Shown here piece by piece: positions 1 through 6,317 of a DNA stretch of 8,569 bases. A program made the position numbers and the translations under genes. Numbering within the stretch: position 1 is the stretch's first letter; each line of letters opens with the position of its first letter. The notes beneath the pieces were generated by a model that did no database searches, was not told the origin of the DNA, and saw only the letters and a list, made by a program, of their open reading frames with translations. The stretch is from contig DNYS01000251.1 in NCBI GenBank assembly GCA_003506735.1, forward strand, positions 10,513 to 19,081. Reading direction: 5' to 3'. The stretch comes from Nitrospinota bacterium. Its GTDB lineage: Bacteria; UBA8248.

Positions 1-104
1 ACGGGATCGGAATCCTGAGGCGGTGGGCTAAAGGTTATTCCTGCCGACCGGCCATGCGCCTCGGGGGGGCCCAGTGGGGGGGGCAGGTTGGATAGACCCC
101 AGCG
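1..104. other. Sequence downstream of moaA
   Basis: After the moaA stop there is no convincing gene or intrinsic terminator before the window ends. Two G-runs (63-69 and 76-83 on the plus strand) are long homopolymers and so are weak points for sequencing accuracy. Confidence 0.5.
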
Positions 105-1088
105 TCAGCCTCCGATGGCGCTCATCGTCCGCTTGGGCTGGACGAATTCTTTTTGTCCGATGAGGTGGCCGGGGGTTTTGGTGCGGACAACGCCGGCGAG
201 CCAGCTTTTGATGGCATCGTCCGATTCTCCCCCGCGGAGGAGGGCCTTGATGTCGTGCTCCACCGTCGAGAACAGGCAGGTCCTGATCTCGCCCTCGGCG
301 GTCAGGCGAATCCGGTTGCAGCTCTCGCAAAATGGCCGTGTCACCGAGGCGATGACGCCGATCTCCCCCCGGCCGTCCTTGTAGCGGTAGCGCGTGGCCG
401 GGTCCGAGGGATTCCCGGAGACCAGCTCCAGTTCGCCCTCGCTTGAGAGGCCCTTGAGAATTTCTTCGGCGGAGAGCACTTTTTCGGGATTCCAGGCCTG
501 ATCGGCGTCGAGCGGCATGTATTCGATGAACCGCACGATGTAGCCCGTCTCGCGCGCCCAGGCGCCAAACCGGGGAAGCTCCTCTTCGGTCAAATTCTTG
601 AGCGCCACCGCGTTGATTTTGATCGGGCTAAATCCCGCGGCCGCGGCCGCCTCGATCCCTTCCATCACCTGGCTCAGCTGGTTCCGGCGCGTCATCAGCA
701 AAAACTTGGTCTCATCGAGCGTATCCAGGCTGATATTGATACGCCGGAGCCCCGCATCGAAAAGCCGCTGGGCCATCCGGGGCAGAAACACCCCGTTCGT
801 TGTGAGCGCCAGATCCATTCCGGGCTGGATGTCGAGCATCCCGCGGATCAGAACGTCCAGATCCTTCCGCAGCAAAGGCTCACCCCCCGTGAGGTGGTAG
901 CTCGTGAAACCCAGCTCTGTCGTGATTCGGACGACCCGGAAGATTTCCTCGTAGGTCAAAATCTCATCGTGCGGAAGAAAGGTCATGCCCTCCTCGGGCA
1001 TGCAGTAAAAACACCGGAAATTACACCGGTCCGTCACCGAGATCCGCAGATCGTCGTGCGCCCGGCCATAGTTGTCGTAAAGTGGCAT
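105..1088 (-). CDS. moaA: GTP 3',8-cyclase MoaA (radical SAM, Moco biosynthesis step 1)
   Basis: This 327-residue protein is a full-length MoaA, a radical SAM enzyme that rearranges GTP to 3',8-cyclo-7,8-dihydro-GTP, the first committed step of molybdopterin synthesis in the cytoplasm. The N-terminal SAM-binding [4Fe-4S] motif CX3CX2C is seen at C22, C26 and C29 (CNFRCFYC). The SAM-contacting GGEP motif lies at 68-71. The second, substrate-binding cluster motif CX2CX13C is at C254, C257 and C271. The chain ends in the double glycine (MSAIGG) typical of MoaA, where the C-terminal tail reaches the active site. The ATG is preceded by GGGAG at a spacing of about 7 nt. The gene starts 13 nt after the stop of the upstream moeA fusion and so is almost certainly cotranscribed with it as the last visible gene of the riboswitch-led operon. 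Nothing is missing or unusual. Family assignment is essentially certain from the two cysteine motifs and the GG tail. Confidence 0.97.
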   Translation of the reverse strand: MPLYDNYGRAHDDLRISVTDRCNFRCFYCMPEEGMTFLPHDEILTYEEIFRVVRITTELGFTSYHLTGGEPLLRKDLDVLIRGMLDIQPGMDLALTTNGVFLPRMAQRLFDAGLRRINISLDTLDETKFLLMTRRNQLSQVMEGIEAAAAAGFSPIKINAVALKNLTEEELPRFGAWARETGYIVRFIEYMPLDADQAWNPEKVLSAEEILKGLSSEGELELVSGNPSDPATRYRYKDGRGEIGVIASVTRPFCESCNRIRLTAEGEIRTCLFSTVEHDIKALLRGGESDDAIKSWLAGVVRTKTPGHLIGQKEFVQPKRTMSAIGG

Positions 1089-1101
1089 CGAATAGCTCCC
1101 G

Positions 1102-3063
1102 TTATTTATCGCCGGGGGGTGTCAACACCTGCCCGGTCAGGTCCGTTTTGTATCCACCCAGCGCCTCGACGCTTTCCGCGAAGTCGGGCTCGCGCAAAAC
1201 CCCGATCAGCCGCTGGATGGCCTGCGTCTCCCAATACTCGGCCGGAACGATGAAATCGAAGCGCTCCCAGCCCAGCGATACGAATTCGAGGCCCAAGAGA
1301 CTGGCGGCGGCGAATATGCCGAGCCCGGCGTCGGCCCTCCCTCCGGCGACGGCCATGGCCACCGCCACATGCGTCGTCTCGACGTTCCCGTACCCGTTCA
1401 CATCGCCGGGCGATATTCCCGCCTCGGCGAGCAGGTGATCCAGAAGCACCCGGGTCCCCGCCCCGTTCTGGCGGTTGACGATGGCGACGTCCCCGCGCGC
1501 GAGATCGGCGAGCGAGGCGATCCCCTTGGGATTCCCCGCCGGCAGGAAGATTCCCTGCTCACGCTGGACGAAATTGACGGCCACGACCTCGCGCCCCTTC
1601 AGATATCGGCGGATATAGCTCCAGTTGTAATCGCCCGTTTCGGGATCGAGCAGATGGCTGCCCGCCAGGTGGGCCTCCCCGTTCTTGACGGCTATGAGGC
1701 CCGCCATCGATCCAACCGCCGAAGTGGACAGGCTCATCTCACGGAACCGCGACCGCACACGGCTCGCCAGAAGGTCCAGCGCATTATCGTGGCTTCCCGC
1801 CATCAGGATGTTGCCCCGGATTTCGCTGAGCGGGCGAAGCAGCTCGACCCCCACCTCCTCGCCCGCCTCGATTCCCTCCGAGCCCGGCGGGACCCGCACC
1901 ACCCCGTCGGCCTCGATGAGGCTGCTGATTACGCTGGCGCCCCGCTTGGCGGGAAGGGCGACCAGGCGCCCGCCGACCTCGCCAAGCTTGACCCGGAGGA
2001 ACTCCTCCATCCCCAGCCGGGAGGCGCTCTTGCGGCTCATCACGGCGGTGGCGGCGGAATGCCCATGGGTGGGAGCTCCCGCCATGTGCGCCATCAGCGG
2101 GCGGACGAACTCCTGAAGGGCGAGCACCGCCGATACCGGATATCCGGGAATTCCGATCAGGGGCTTCACCTGGCCGGCGCTGGATTTGCCCACGCCGAGA
2201 ATCGTCGGCTTCCCCGGAAAGATCGCGACGCCGTGGACGAGGAGCTCGCCGATCTTTTTCACGACGGCCGAGGTGAAATCCTCGCGCCCGGCGGACGAGC
2301 CCGCGTTCACGAGCACGATGTCGGCGCACTCGAGAGCGTCCCGGGCGGCCTCCTCGATGGCCTCGAAGCGATCCTCGATGATGGGATACACAAAAGGCGC
2401 ACCGCCCCATTCGGTGATGTACCCCGAAAGGATAACCGAGTTGAATTCGACCAGATCGCCCGGCTTGAGGTCCGCCCCCGGCGAGACCAGTTCATCCCCC
2501 GTGGGGATAATGGCCACGACGGGAGCCGTTCGGACCGCCACCTCGGTGATGCCGGCGGCGAGGATGCCGCCGAGATCGTAGGGGCGGAGACGGTGGCCCG
2601 GCGGAAGCAGTAGATCGCCCTGGACCACATCCTCTCCCGCAACGCGGACATGGTTCCAGGGGACGACCGCCGCCTCGATCTCGATCGTCTCCGAATCGAT
2701 CTCGTTCACGACCTCGACCATGATCACCGCGTCCGTCCCTTCCGGCAGTGGATCGCCCGTATCGACGGGAAACGCGTCCACGCCGGTCAAAAGCGCCCTG
2801 GGCTCGACTACAGATGCCCCGAAGGTGTTTTCGGCACGGACCGCGAAACCGTCCATGGCGGCGGCATGAAAATGCGGACTCGATATGGCCGCGTGGACGG
2901 CCTCGGCCGTGATGCGCCCAAGTGCATTTGGGACGGGAATTATTTCAAAAGGAAGAAAGGGCGACGGCGGCATCTTTTCGAGCAGGCGCGCGAGGGCCTC
3001 CTCGCGCGGGATGTTATCGAGGTAGATGGTTCGTCCCGCTAGGGGAAGGGCGGTATCGCTCAT
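1102..3063 (-). CDS. MoeA-type molybdopterin molybdenumtransferase fused to a PBP-like (LysR-substrate-binding-type) domain
   Basis: This 653-residue protein has two parts. Residues 1 to about 410 form a complete MoeA. They contain MDGFAV at 70-75, GED at 143-145, PTGDEL at 187-192, NAGSSAGREDF at 253-263, HGVAIFPGKPT at 278-288 and IPGYPVSA at 305-312. These are the landmarks of the molybdopterin-binding and active-site loops that insert molybdate (or tungstate) into adenylylated molybdopterin. Residues about 418-645 match the periplasmic-binding-protein-like domain often found C-terminal to MoeA or in ModE-like regulators. Landmarks are GSHDNALDLL at 423-432, NRQNGAGTRVLLDHLL at 530-545, and a GYGNVETTHVAVAMAV stretch from 557 followed by AGLGI. 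No signal peptide is seen, so the PBP-like part is cytoplasmic. A role in sensing or delivering a small ligand such as the oxyanion is my inference. The gene starts at an ATG 48 nt after the preceding moeA stop. The best Shine-Dalgarno-like sequence (AAGG) is about 12-15 nt upstream, rather distant. Fusions of this shape are known in bacteria and archaea. All MoeA motifs are kept, so it is probably an active enzyme. Confidence 0.93.
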   Translation of the reverse strand: MSDTALPLAGRTIYLDNIPREEALARLLEKMPPSPFLPFEIIPVPNALGRITAEAVHAAISSPHFHAAAMDGFAVRAENTFGASVVEPRALLTGVDAFPVDTGDPLPEGTDAVIMVEVVNEIDSETIEIEAAVVPWNHVRVAGEDVVQGDLLLPPGHRLRPYDLGGILAAGITEVAVRTAPVVAIIPTGDELVSPGADLKPGDLVEFNSVILSGYITEWGGAPFVYPIIEDRFEAIEEAARDALECADIVLVNAGSSAGREDFTSAVVKKIGELLVHGVAIFPGKPTILGVGKSSAGQVKPLIGIPGYPVSAVLALQEFVRPLMAHMAGAPTHGHSAATAVMSRKSASRLGMEEFLRVKLGEVGGRLVALPAKRGASVISSLIEADGVVRVPPGSEGIEAGEEVGVELLRPLSEIRGNILMAGSHDNALDLLASRVRSRFREMSLSTSAVGSMAGLIAVKNGEAHLAGSHLLDPETGDYNWSYIRRYLKGREVVAVNFVQREQGIFLPAGNPKGIASLADLARGDVAIVNRQNGAGTRVLLDHLLAEAGISPGDVNGYGNVETTHVAVAMAVAGGRADAGLGIFAAASLLGLEFVSLGWERFDFIVPAEYWETQAIQRLIGVLREPDFAESVEALGGYKTDLTGQVLTPPGDK

Positions 3064-3111
3064 TTTCGGCTAAACCTTACCTTTTTTAACCCAGACTTCT
3101 ACTAAAATGGC

Positions 3112-4353
3112 TCAGTAAAGGGTGACGCGAACCTCCGCGCCGGCCCTGATGCCTTCGTTTTCGAGCGGGACCGTGATGAACCCGTCCGCACCCGTCATGG
3201 TCGATATCATCGCCGAATTGCCCATCAGGGGATGGGCGGCGAACCCCTCTCCCTCCCGCTCCAGCTTGACGCGAACCAGATCCTCGCGTCCCGGCGCGGA
3301 GGGCAGATTTCTCGAGAGTCTGGCGAGAACCCCCTTTTCGCGGTCCAGCTCCGAGGCCGCCTCGCCGCTCAACTGGCGGAGGATGGGCCTCACGAAAGCA
3401 TGAAAGATCATCAGCGCCGAAACCGGGTGTCCCGGTATCCCGACCACCGCCTTATCGGCCCCCCCGCGCCGCACACGGCCGATGATGGTGGGCTTTCCCG
3501 GCTTGATGGAAATCCCGTGAACGAGCACGCCGGGCTCTCCAAGCGAGTCGATGGCCTCGACGGCGAAATCGCGCATCCCTATCGAACTGCCACCCGATAT
3601 CAGAGCCACATCCACGCGCTCCACCGCTTCGGCCAGACGGCTTTTGATGGTGGCCAGATCGTCCGGAAGAATCTCCTCGGTTTCGGGAATCCCCCCCGAC
3701 TCGATTACGGCCGCCGCCAGCGAGAAGCGGTTGATGTCCCGAATCTGGCCGGGGCCGGGCTTCTGGCTTGGGTCCACCAGTTCATCCCCCGTCGGAAGAA
3801 TTGCCACACGCGGCCGGCGGTGGACCTTGAGCGCCGTGATCCCCACCGCCGAGAAGGCGCCGATATCCTGGCTTCGAAGCCGGGACCCCGCCGGGAGAAT
3901 GCGCTCGCCCGCCTTTAAATCGTCGCCCACGCCAAGAACGTTTTCGCCCACCGCTCCGGGCCGGCGGATTTCCACCGTCCCCTCGTCGGGAGCGGTGGTG
4001 TACTCCTCCATCACGACGGCATCGGCGCCGGCGGGCATCATCCCTCCGGTGTTGATCCGGGCCGCTTGGCCTCTGCCCACCTCGAACGCCGGGGCCGACC
4101 CCATGGGGACATGGCCCACAAGCTCCAGATAGGCTGGGATCGAATCGCTCGCGCCAAATGTATCCGGTGCCCGGACGGCATACCCGTCCATGATGGACCG
4201 GGCGAACTCGGGAAGACTCTCCGGGCTGAGGACATCCTCGGCCAGGACGCGGCCCACGGCGTCGAACGAGGAAACCTCCTCGGCCGGCAGGGGAAGAAAA
4301 CCCCTCGCCGCCTCACGGGCCTCCTCGGGCGATACAACCTTGAAAAATTCCAA
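3112..4353 (-). CDS. moeA: Molybdopterin molybdenumtransferase MoeA, stand-alone paralogue
   Basis: MoeA catalyses the last common step of molybdenum-cofactor synthesis: insertion of molybdate into adenylylated molybdopterin with release of AMP. With the start chosen here the protein has 413 residues, close to the usual MoeA size. Motifs, in order, are MDGYAV at 55-60, NTGGMMPAGAD at 101-111, GDDLKAGE at 143-150, PTGDEL at 187-192, SGGSSIGMRDF at 253-263, HGISIKPGKPT at 279-289, and a GIPGHPVSAL loop shortly after. Acidic residues expected in the metal/AMP site (D56, E191, D262) are present. The frame is open further upstream to an ATG at 4428, but that extension reads through the intrinsic terminator and riboswitch platform and encodes non-MoeA sequence. 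I therefore choose the TTG at 4353, which has GGAG 7 nt upstream and gives a normal MoeA N-terminus (EFFKVVSPEEA). It is the first gene behind the Moco riboswitch and is followed by a second moeA and moaA. Having two MoeA proteins may reflect specialisation, for example molybdenum versus tungsten; this is not shown by the sequence. Confidence 0.94.
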   Translation of the reverse strand: MEFFKVVSPEEAREAARGFLPLPAEEVSSFDAVGRVLAEDVLSPESLPEFARSIMDGYAVRAPDTFGASDSIPAYLELVGHVPMGSAPAFEVGRGQAARINTGGMMPAGADAVVMEEYTTAPDEGTVEIRRPGAVGENVLGVGDDLKAGERILPAGSRLRSQDIGAFSAVGITALKVHRRPRVAILPTGDELVDPSQKPGPGQIRDINRFSLAAAVIESGGIPETEEILPDDLATIKSRLAEAVERVDVALISGGSSIGMRDFAVEAIDSLGEPGVLVHGISIKPGKPTIIGRVRRGGADKAVVGIPGHPVSALMIFHAFVRPILRQLSGEAASELDREKGVLARLSRNLPSAPGREDLVRVKLEREGEGFAAHPLMGNSAMISTMTGADGFITVPLENEGIRAGAEVRVTLY

Positions 4354-4364
4354 TCTCCCGCTCC
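4351..4364 (-). promoter_or_regulatory. Ribosome binding site and TTG start of moeA
   Basis: On the minus strand GGAG (4364-4361) is followed after 7 nt by the TTG codon (4353-4351) that begins the MoeA homology. The only nearby ATG (inside GGAATGGAG) is out of frame. The site lies about 25 nt downstream of the terminator T-run, so translation of moeA is possible only on transcripts that read through the terminator. Confidence 0.7.
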
Positions 4365-4389
4365 ATTCCGCCGGATAAAAGTGGAAATG

Positions 4390-4421
4390 AAAAAGCCAGC
4401 CGCCGCAAACGCGGGGCTGGC
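4390..4421 (-). terminator. Intrinsic terminator in the moeA leader (riboswitch expression platform)
   Basis: Read on the minus strand, GCCAGCC-CCGC is followed by a GTTT loop and then GCGG-C-GGCTGGC. This gives an 11-bp GC-rich stem with one bulged C (4402) and a 4-nt loop, directly followed by TTTTT (4394-4390). It sits between the Moco aptamer and the moeA start, the position expected for a transcription-attenuation platform. It can also end transcripts arriving from tatA. The 5' arm (CCAGC, 4420-4416) is complementary to the GCTGG strand that closes the aptamer (4492-4488), so an antiterminator can compete with it. Confidence 0.9.
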
Positions 4422-4492
4422 ATGGCATCCGGCCATCTCTTTCGAGGCGCCGGAGGGTCCAGAGGGAACCCCGGCAATGCCACCGGCCCAGC
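4416..4492 (-). promoter_or_regulatory. Putative antiterminator pairing of the moeA riboswitch
   Basis: On the minus strand GCTGG (4492-4488) can pair with CCAGC (4420-4416). TGGCAT (4482-4477) can pair with ATGCCA (4428-4423). Together they form a two-part helix that ties up the 5' arm of the terminator. The same GCTGG also forms the 3' strand of the aptamer closing stem with CCAGC at 4603-4599. The two pairings exclude each other. If ligand stabilises the aptamer stem, the terminator would be free to fold and transcription would stop. A small competing hairpin, ATGGC/GCCAT (4436-4422), is also possible. The pairing is visible in the sequence; the mechanism is inferred. Confidence 0.6.
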
Positions 4493-4608
4493 GCTCCTTT
4501 CCAGATACCGGGAGGCCGCCCCGTTTCCAGCGCGACCCTTCGGCGCGGTCTCCTAGCGCCGCATGGATGTCGGCGCCTTAGAGCACCTGCGCTCGGAGGC
4601 TGGTCATA
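4477..4608 (-). ncRNA. Molybdenum-cofactor (Moco) family riboswitch aptamer
   Basis: The leader of the moeA-moeA-moaA operon contains a structured RNA whose conserved-looking blocks match what I recall of the Moco RNA motif. A CCTCCGAGC block sits near the 5' end, and a 3' module runs GCCTCCCGGTATCTGG and then AAAGGAGC. A closing stem pairs CCAGC (4603-4599) with GCTGG (4492-4488), extended by CTCC/GGAG. Internal hairpins include GAGC/GCTC with loop GCAGGT, GCGCCG/CGGCGC, and GGTCGC/GCGGCC. The known class sits upstream of Moco synthesis, molybdate transport or Moco-enzyme genes and usually turns them off when cofactor is plentiful. A weak promoter candidate is GATAAT (4643-4638) at the end of tatA, about 35 nt before the closing stem, but no convincing -35 is visible. 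Identification rests on remembered consensus, genomic position and the adjoining terminator. Whether it is the Moco or the tungsten-cofactor variant is not resolved, because I could not assign every helix to the published P1-P5 scheme. Confidence 0.85.
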
Positions 4609-4631
4609 GTTACTTCTCTTAGAGCGCCGCC

Positions 4632-4841
4632 CTAGCCATTATCCCCGTCAGCCGGTTTTCCGGTGACCGAGGCCACGGGCTCTTCCTTCTTTTCGGGCAA
4701 TTCGTCGCCGCTGAGCCCCTTCTTGAAGTTCTTGATCCCCGAAGCCAGGCCGGAGCCGATTTCGGGCAGGCGCTTTGCGCCAAATACAAGCACGCAGATC
4801 AGGAGGACGACAAGGATTTCCGTAACTCCGAACGGGAACAT
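4632..4841 (-). CDS. tatA: Sec-independent (twin-arginine) protein translocase subunit TatA
   Basis: TatA forms the pore-like assembly of the twin-arginine translocase, which exports folded and often cofactor-loaded proteins across the cytoplasmic membrane. The 69-residue product has the family layout. A short N-terminal transmembrane helix spans about residues 6-20, the FG hinge is at 20-21, and an amphipathic helix with the signature FGAKRLPEIGSGLASGIKNF runs over 20-39, followed by KK. It ends in a charged, disordered-looking tail. An upstream in-frame extension to 4913 was not used, because AGGAG lies 8 nt before the ATG at 4841 and TatA proteins begin only a few residues before the membrane helix. 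The gene follows the aminotransferase stop by 25 nt and precedes the Moco riboswitch leader. TatB and TatC are not in the window. The neighbourhood fits, since many Moco enzymes are Tat substrates. TatE or a short TatB are less likely given the length and the LPEIG motif. Confidence 0.95.
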   Translation of the reverse strand: MFPFGVTEILVVLLICVLVFGAKRLPEIGSGLASGIKNFKKGLSGDELPEKKEEPVASVTGKPADGDNG

Positions 4842-4866
4842 CGCAGTGGCTCCTTTCACTGATCGC

Positions 4867-6050
4867 TCAGGCGATGGCCTCCGCATACACACGCGTGGCG
4901 GCGGCCGACGCATCGCCCACCCGGTCAGTATACCCTAACTTCTTGAAAATCACCTCCAATGCCGATATCAGATAGGTCACATTCGCCTGCTGGGCACCAT
5001 GGCCCATCAAGCCAATTCTCCAGGCTTTGCCCGCGACAGGGCCCAGCCCGCCTCCGATTTCGATGTCAAAGTCGTGGAGAAGCGCCTTGCGGACCTCGGC
5101 ATCGTCGATATTCCCGCCGATGGCGACCGTATTGAGGGTAGGGGTGCGGGCTCCCTCCTGGGCGAACATGGACAGGCCCAGGGCCTCGATTCCGGCCTGA
5201 AGCGCCTTGCAGGCCAGGGCATGGCGGGCGAAGCGGTTCTTCAGCCCCTCCTCGAACACCAGCCGGAGGGCTTCGCGGATGGCGTAGTTCATCGTGATGG
5301 GTCCGGTGTGGTGGTAGGAGCGGTCGCTCCCCCAGTATTTTTCGATCATCGAAACATCGAAGTACCAGCTTTTCACCTTGTCCTTTCGCTCGCGCATTTT
5401 CCCGAGAGCCCGCTCGCTCATGGTCAGCGGGGCCAACCCCGGCGGGCAGGAAAGGCACTTCTGGGTTCCGCTGTAGGCGATCTCGACGCCCCACTTGTCC
5501 ACCTCGACCGGCACGCCACCGAGCGAGGTCACGCAATCCAGGAGGAGGAGGGCACCGTGGCTCTGGCAGGCAGCCCCAATCTCCTCCATCGGCTGAAGCA
5601 CGCCCGTGCTCGTTTCGGCGTGGACGATGCCCACCAGGGTGGCGTCCGGATTCGCGTCGAGCGCCTTTTTTACATCCGCCGGATCGATGGGCTGGCCCCA
5701 GGGGACCTCGACTAGGATGACCTCGGCCCCGTAGCGGTCGGCGACATCGGCCATACGGGTTCCGAAAACGCCGTTGATGCAGATGATGGCCTTATCGCCC
5801 GGCTCGATCACGTTGCACACCGCAGCTTCCATCCCAGCGCTGCCGGTTCCGGATACGGGGAAGGTCACGCGGTTTTTCGTCCCGAAAAGATCCCGGAGCA
5901 TGACCTGCAATCGTCCATCACCTGGAGAAAGTCCGGGTCCAAATGGCCAACCACGTTCGTGCTCATCGTCTTGAGTACGCGGGGGTGGACAGGGCTGGGC
6001 CCGGGGCCCAGAAGAAGACGCAGGTGCGGATTTAGTTCTCCAACCGTCAT
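4867..6050 (-). pseudogene. Class V PLP-dependent aminotransferase, alanine/serine-glyoxylate type, broken by a 1-nt frameshift
   Basis: The product resembles alanine-glyoxylate and serine-glyoxylate aminotransferases, cytoplasmic PLP enzymes that move amino groups to glyoxylate or pyruvate. The N-terminal piece (6050 to about 5911) encodes the family opening LLLGPGPSPVHPRVLKTMS and GHLDPDFLQVMDD. The rest continues in another frame from about 5910 with LQVMLRDLFGTKNRVTF, SGTGSAGMEAA, HAETSTGVLQP, DCVTSLGGVP with the cofactor-ring aspartate, and SGTQKCLSCPPGL with the PLP lysine (about K198 in the restored protein). Restoring one base in GACGATTGCAGG, for example GAT-CTG-CAG, joins the two into about 394 residues, the normal family length, with nothing lost. 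The start is ATG at 6050 with GAGGA 7 nt upstream; an in-frame TTG at 6068 looks worse. Apart from the single shift the coding sequence is intact, so a sequencing or assembly error, or a very recent mutation, is as likely as true decay. The exact substrate cannot be told from sequence alone. Confidence 0.88.
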
Positions 6051-6112
6051 TCGAATTTCCTCAATCAAAGGGATAATAAAACCCGCCCCAACGAGGGGAC
6101 GAATGAGAACGC

Positions 6113-6140
6113 ATCACAAGCCACCCAGGACGGCAGTCAA
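6113..6140 (-). promoter_or_regulatory. Candidate promoter for the aminotransferase-tatA unit
   Basis: On the minus strand TTGACT (6140-6135) is followed by a 16-nt spacer and TGTGAT (6118-6113). The -35 matches the sigma-70 consensus at five of six positions and the -10 at four. It lies 62 nt before the aminotransferase start. This is a pattern match only. Confidence 0.3.
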
Positions 6141-6228
6141 GGCCTCCAGGGCGAACGCAGAGCCGCAGATACTACCACGAGCCCATTCCGGATCGAAAGG
6201 GAAAATGGGAGGAAACTACACGGATGCC

Positions 6229-6254
6229 CGGCCCGGGGGAGGCGGGGCGGGCCG
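6229..6254 (-). other. GC-rich hairpin downstream of the aldehyde dehydrogenase
   Basis: CGGCCCG and CGGGCCG form a perfect 7-bp stem with a 12-nt loop, starting 63 nt past the aldehyde dehydrogenase stop. No T-run follows on either strand, so it is not a standard intrinsic terminator. It could protect the 3' end of the transcript or be a chance product of the high GC content. Confidence 0.35.
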
Positions 6255-6317
6255 AGCGGCGATACATTCACCCGGAAACAATTCACTCAAACGTCGATTC
6301 GAACGCCCCCGGTGCGA

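Noticed and set aside
1369..2613. A 414-codon open frame on the plus strand
   Set aside because: It lies wholly antisense to the moeA-PBP fusion, whose protein motifs are unmistakable. The plus-strand product is a low-complexity R/D/H/G-rich sequence with no family motif, typical of antisense frames in GC-rich DNA.
4842..4913. N-terminal extension of TatA by 24 residues
   Set aside because: The extension is Arg/Pro-rich, would precede the membrane helix unlike known TatA, and the internal ATG has a good AGGAG at 8 nt.
6080..6105. CCCC-TCGTT-GGGG hairpin followed by CGGGTTTT before the aminotransferase
   Set aside because: The stem is only 4 bp and not directly followed by Ts, and it would lie within the aminotransferase leader; too weak to call an attenuator or terminator.
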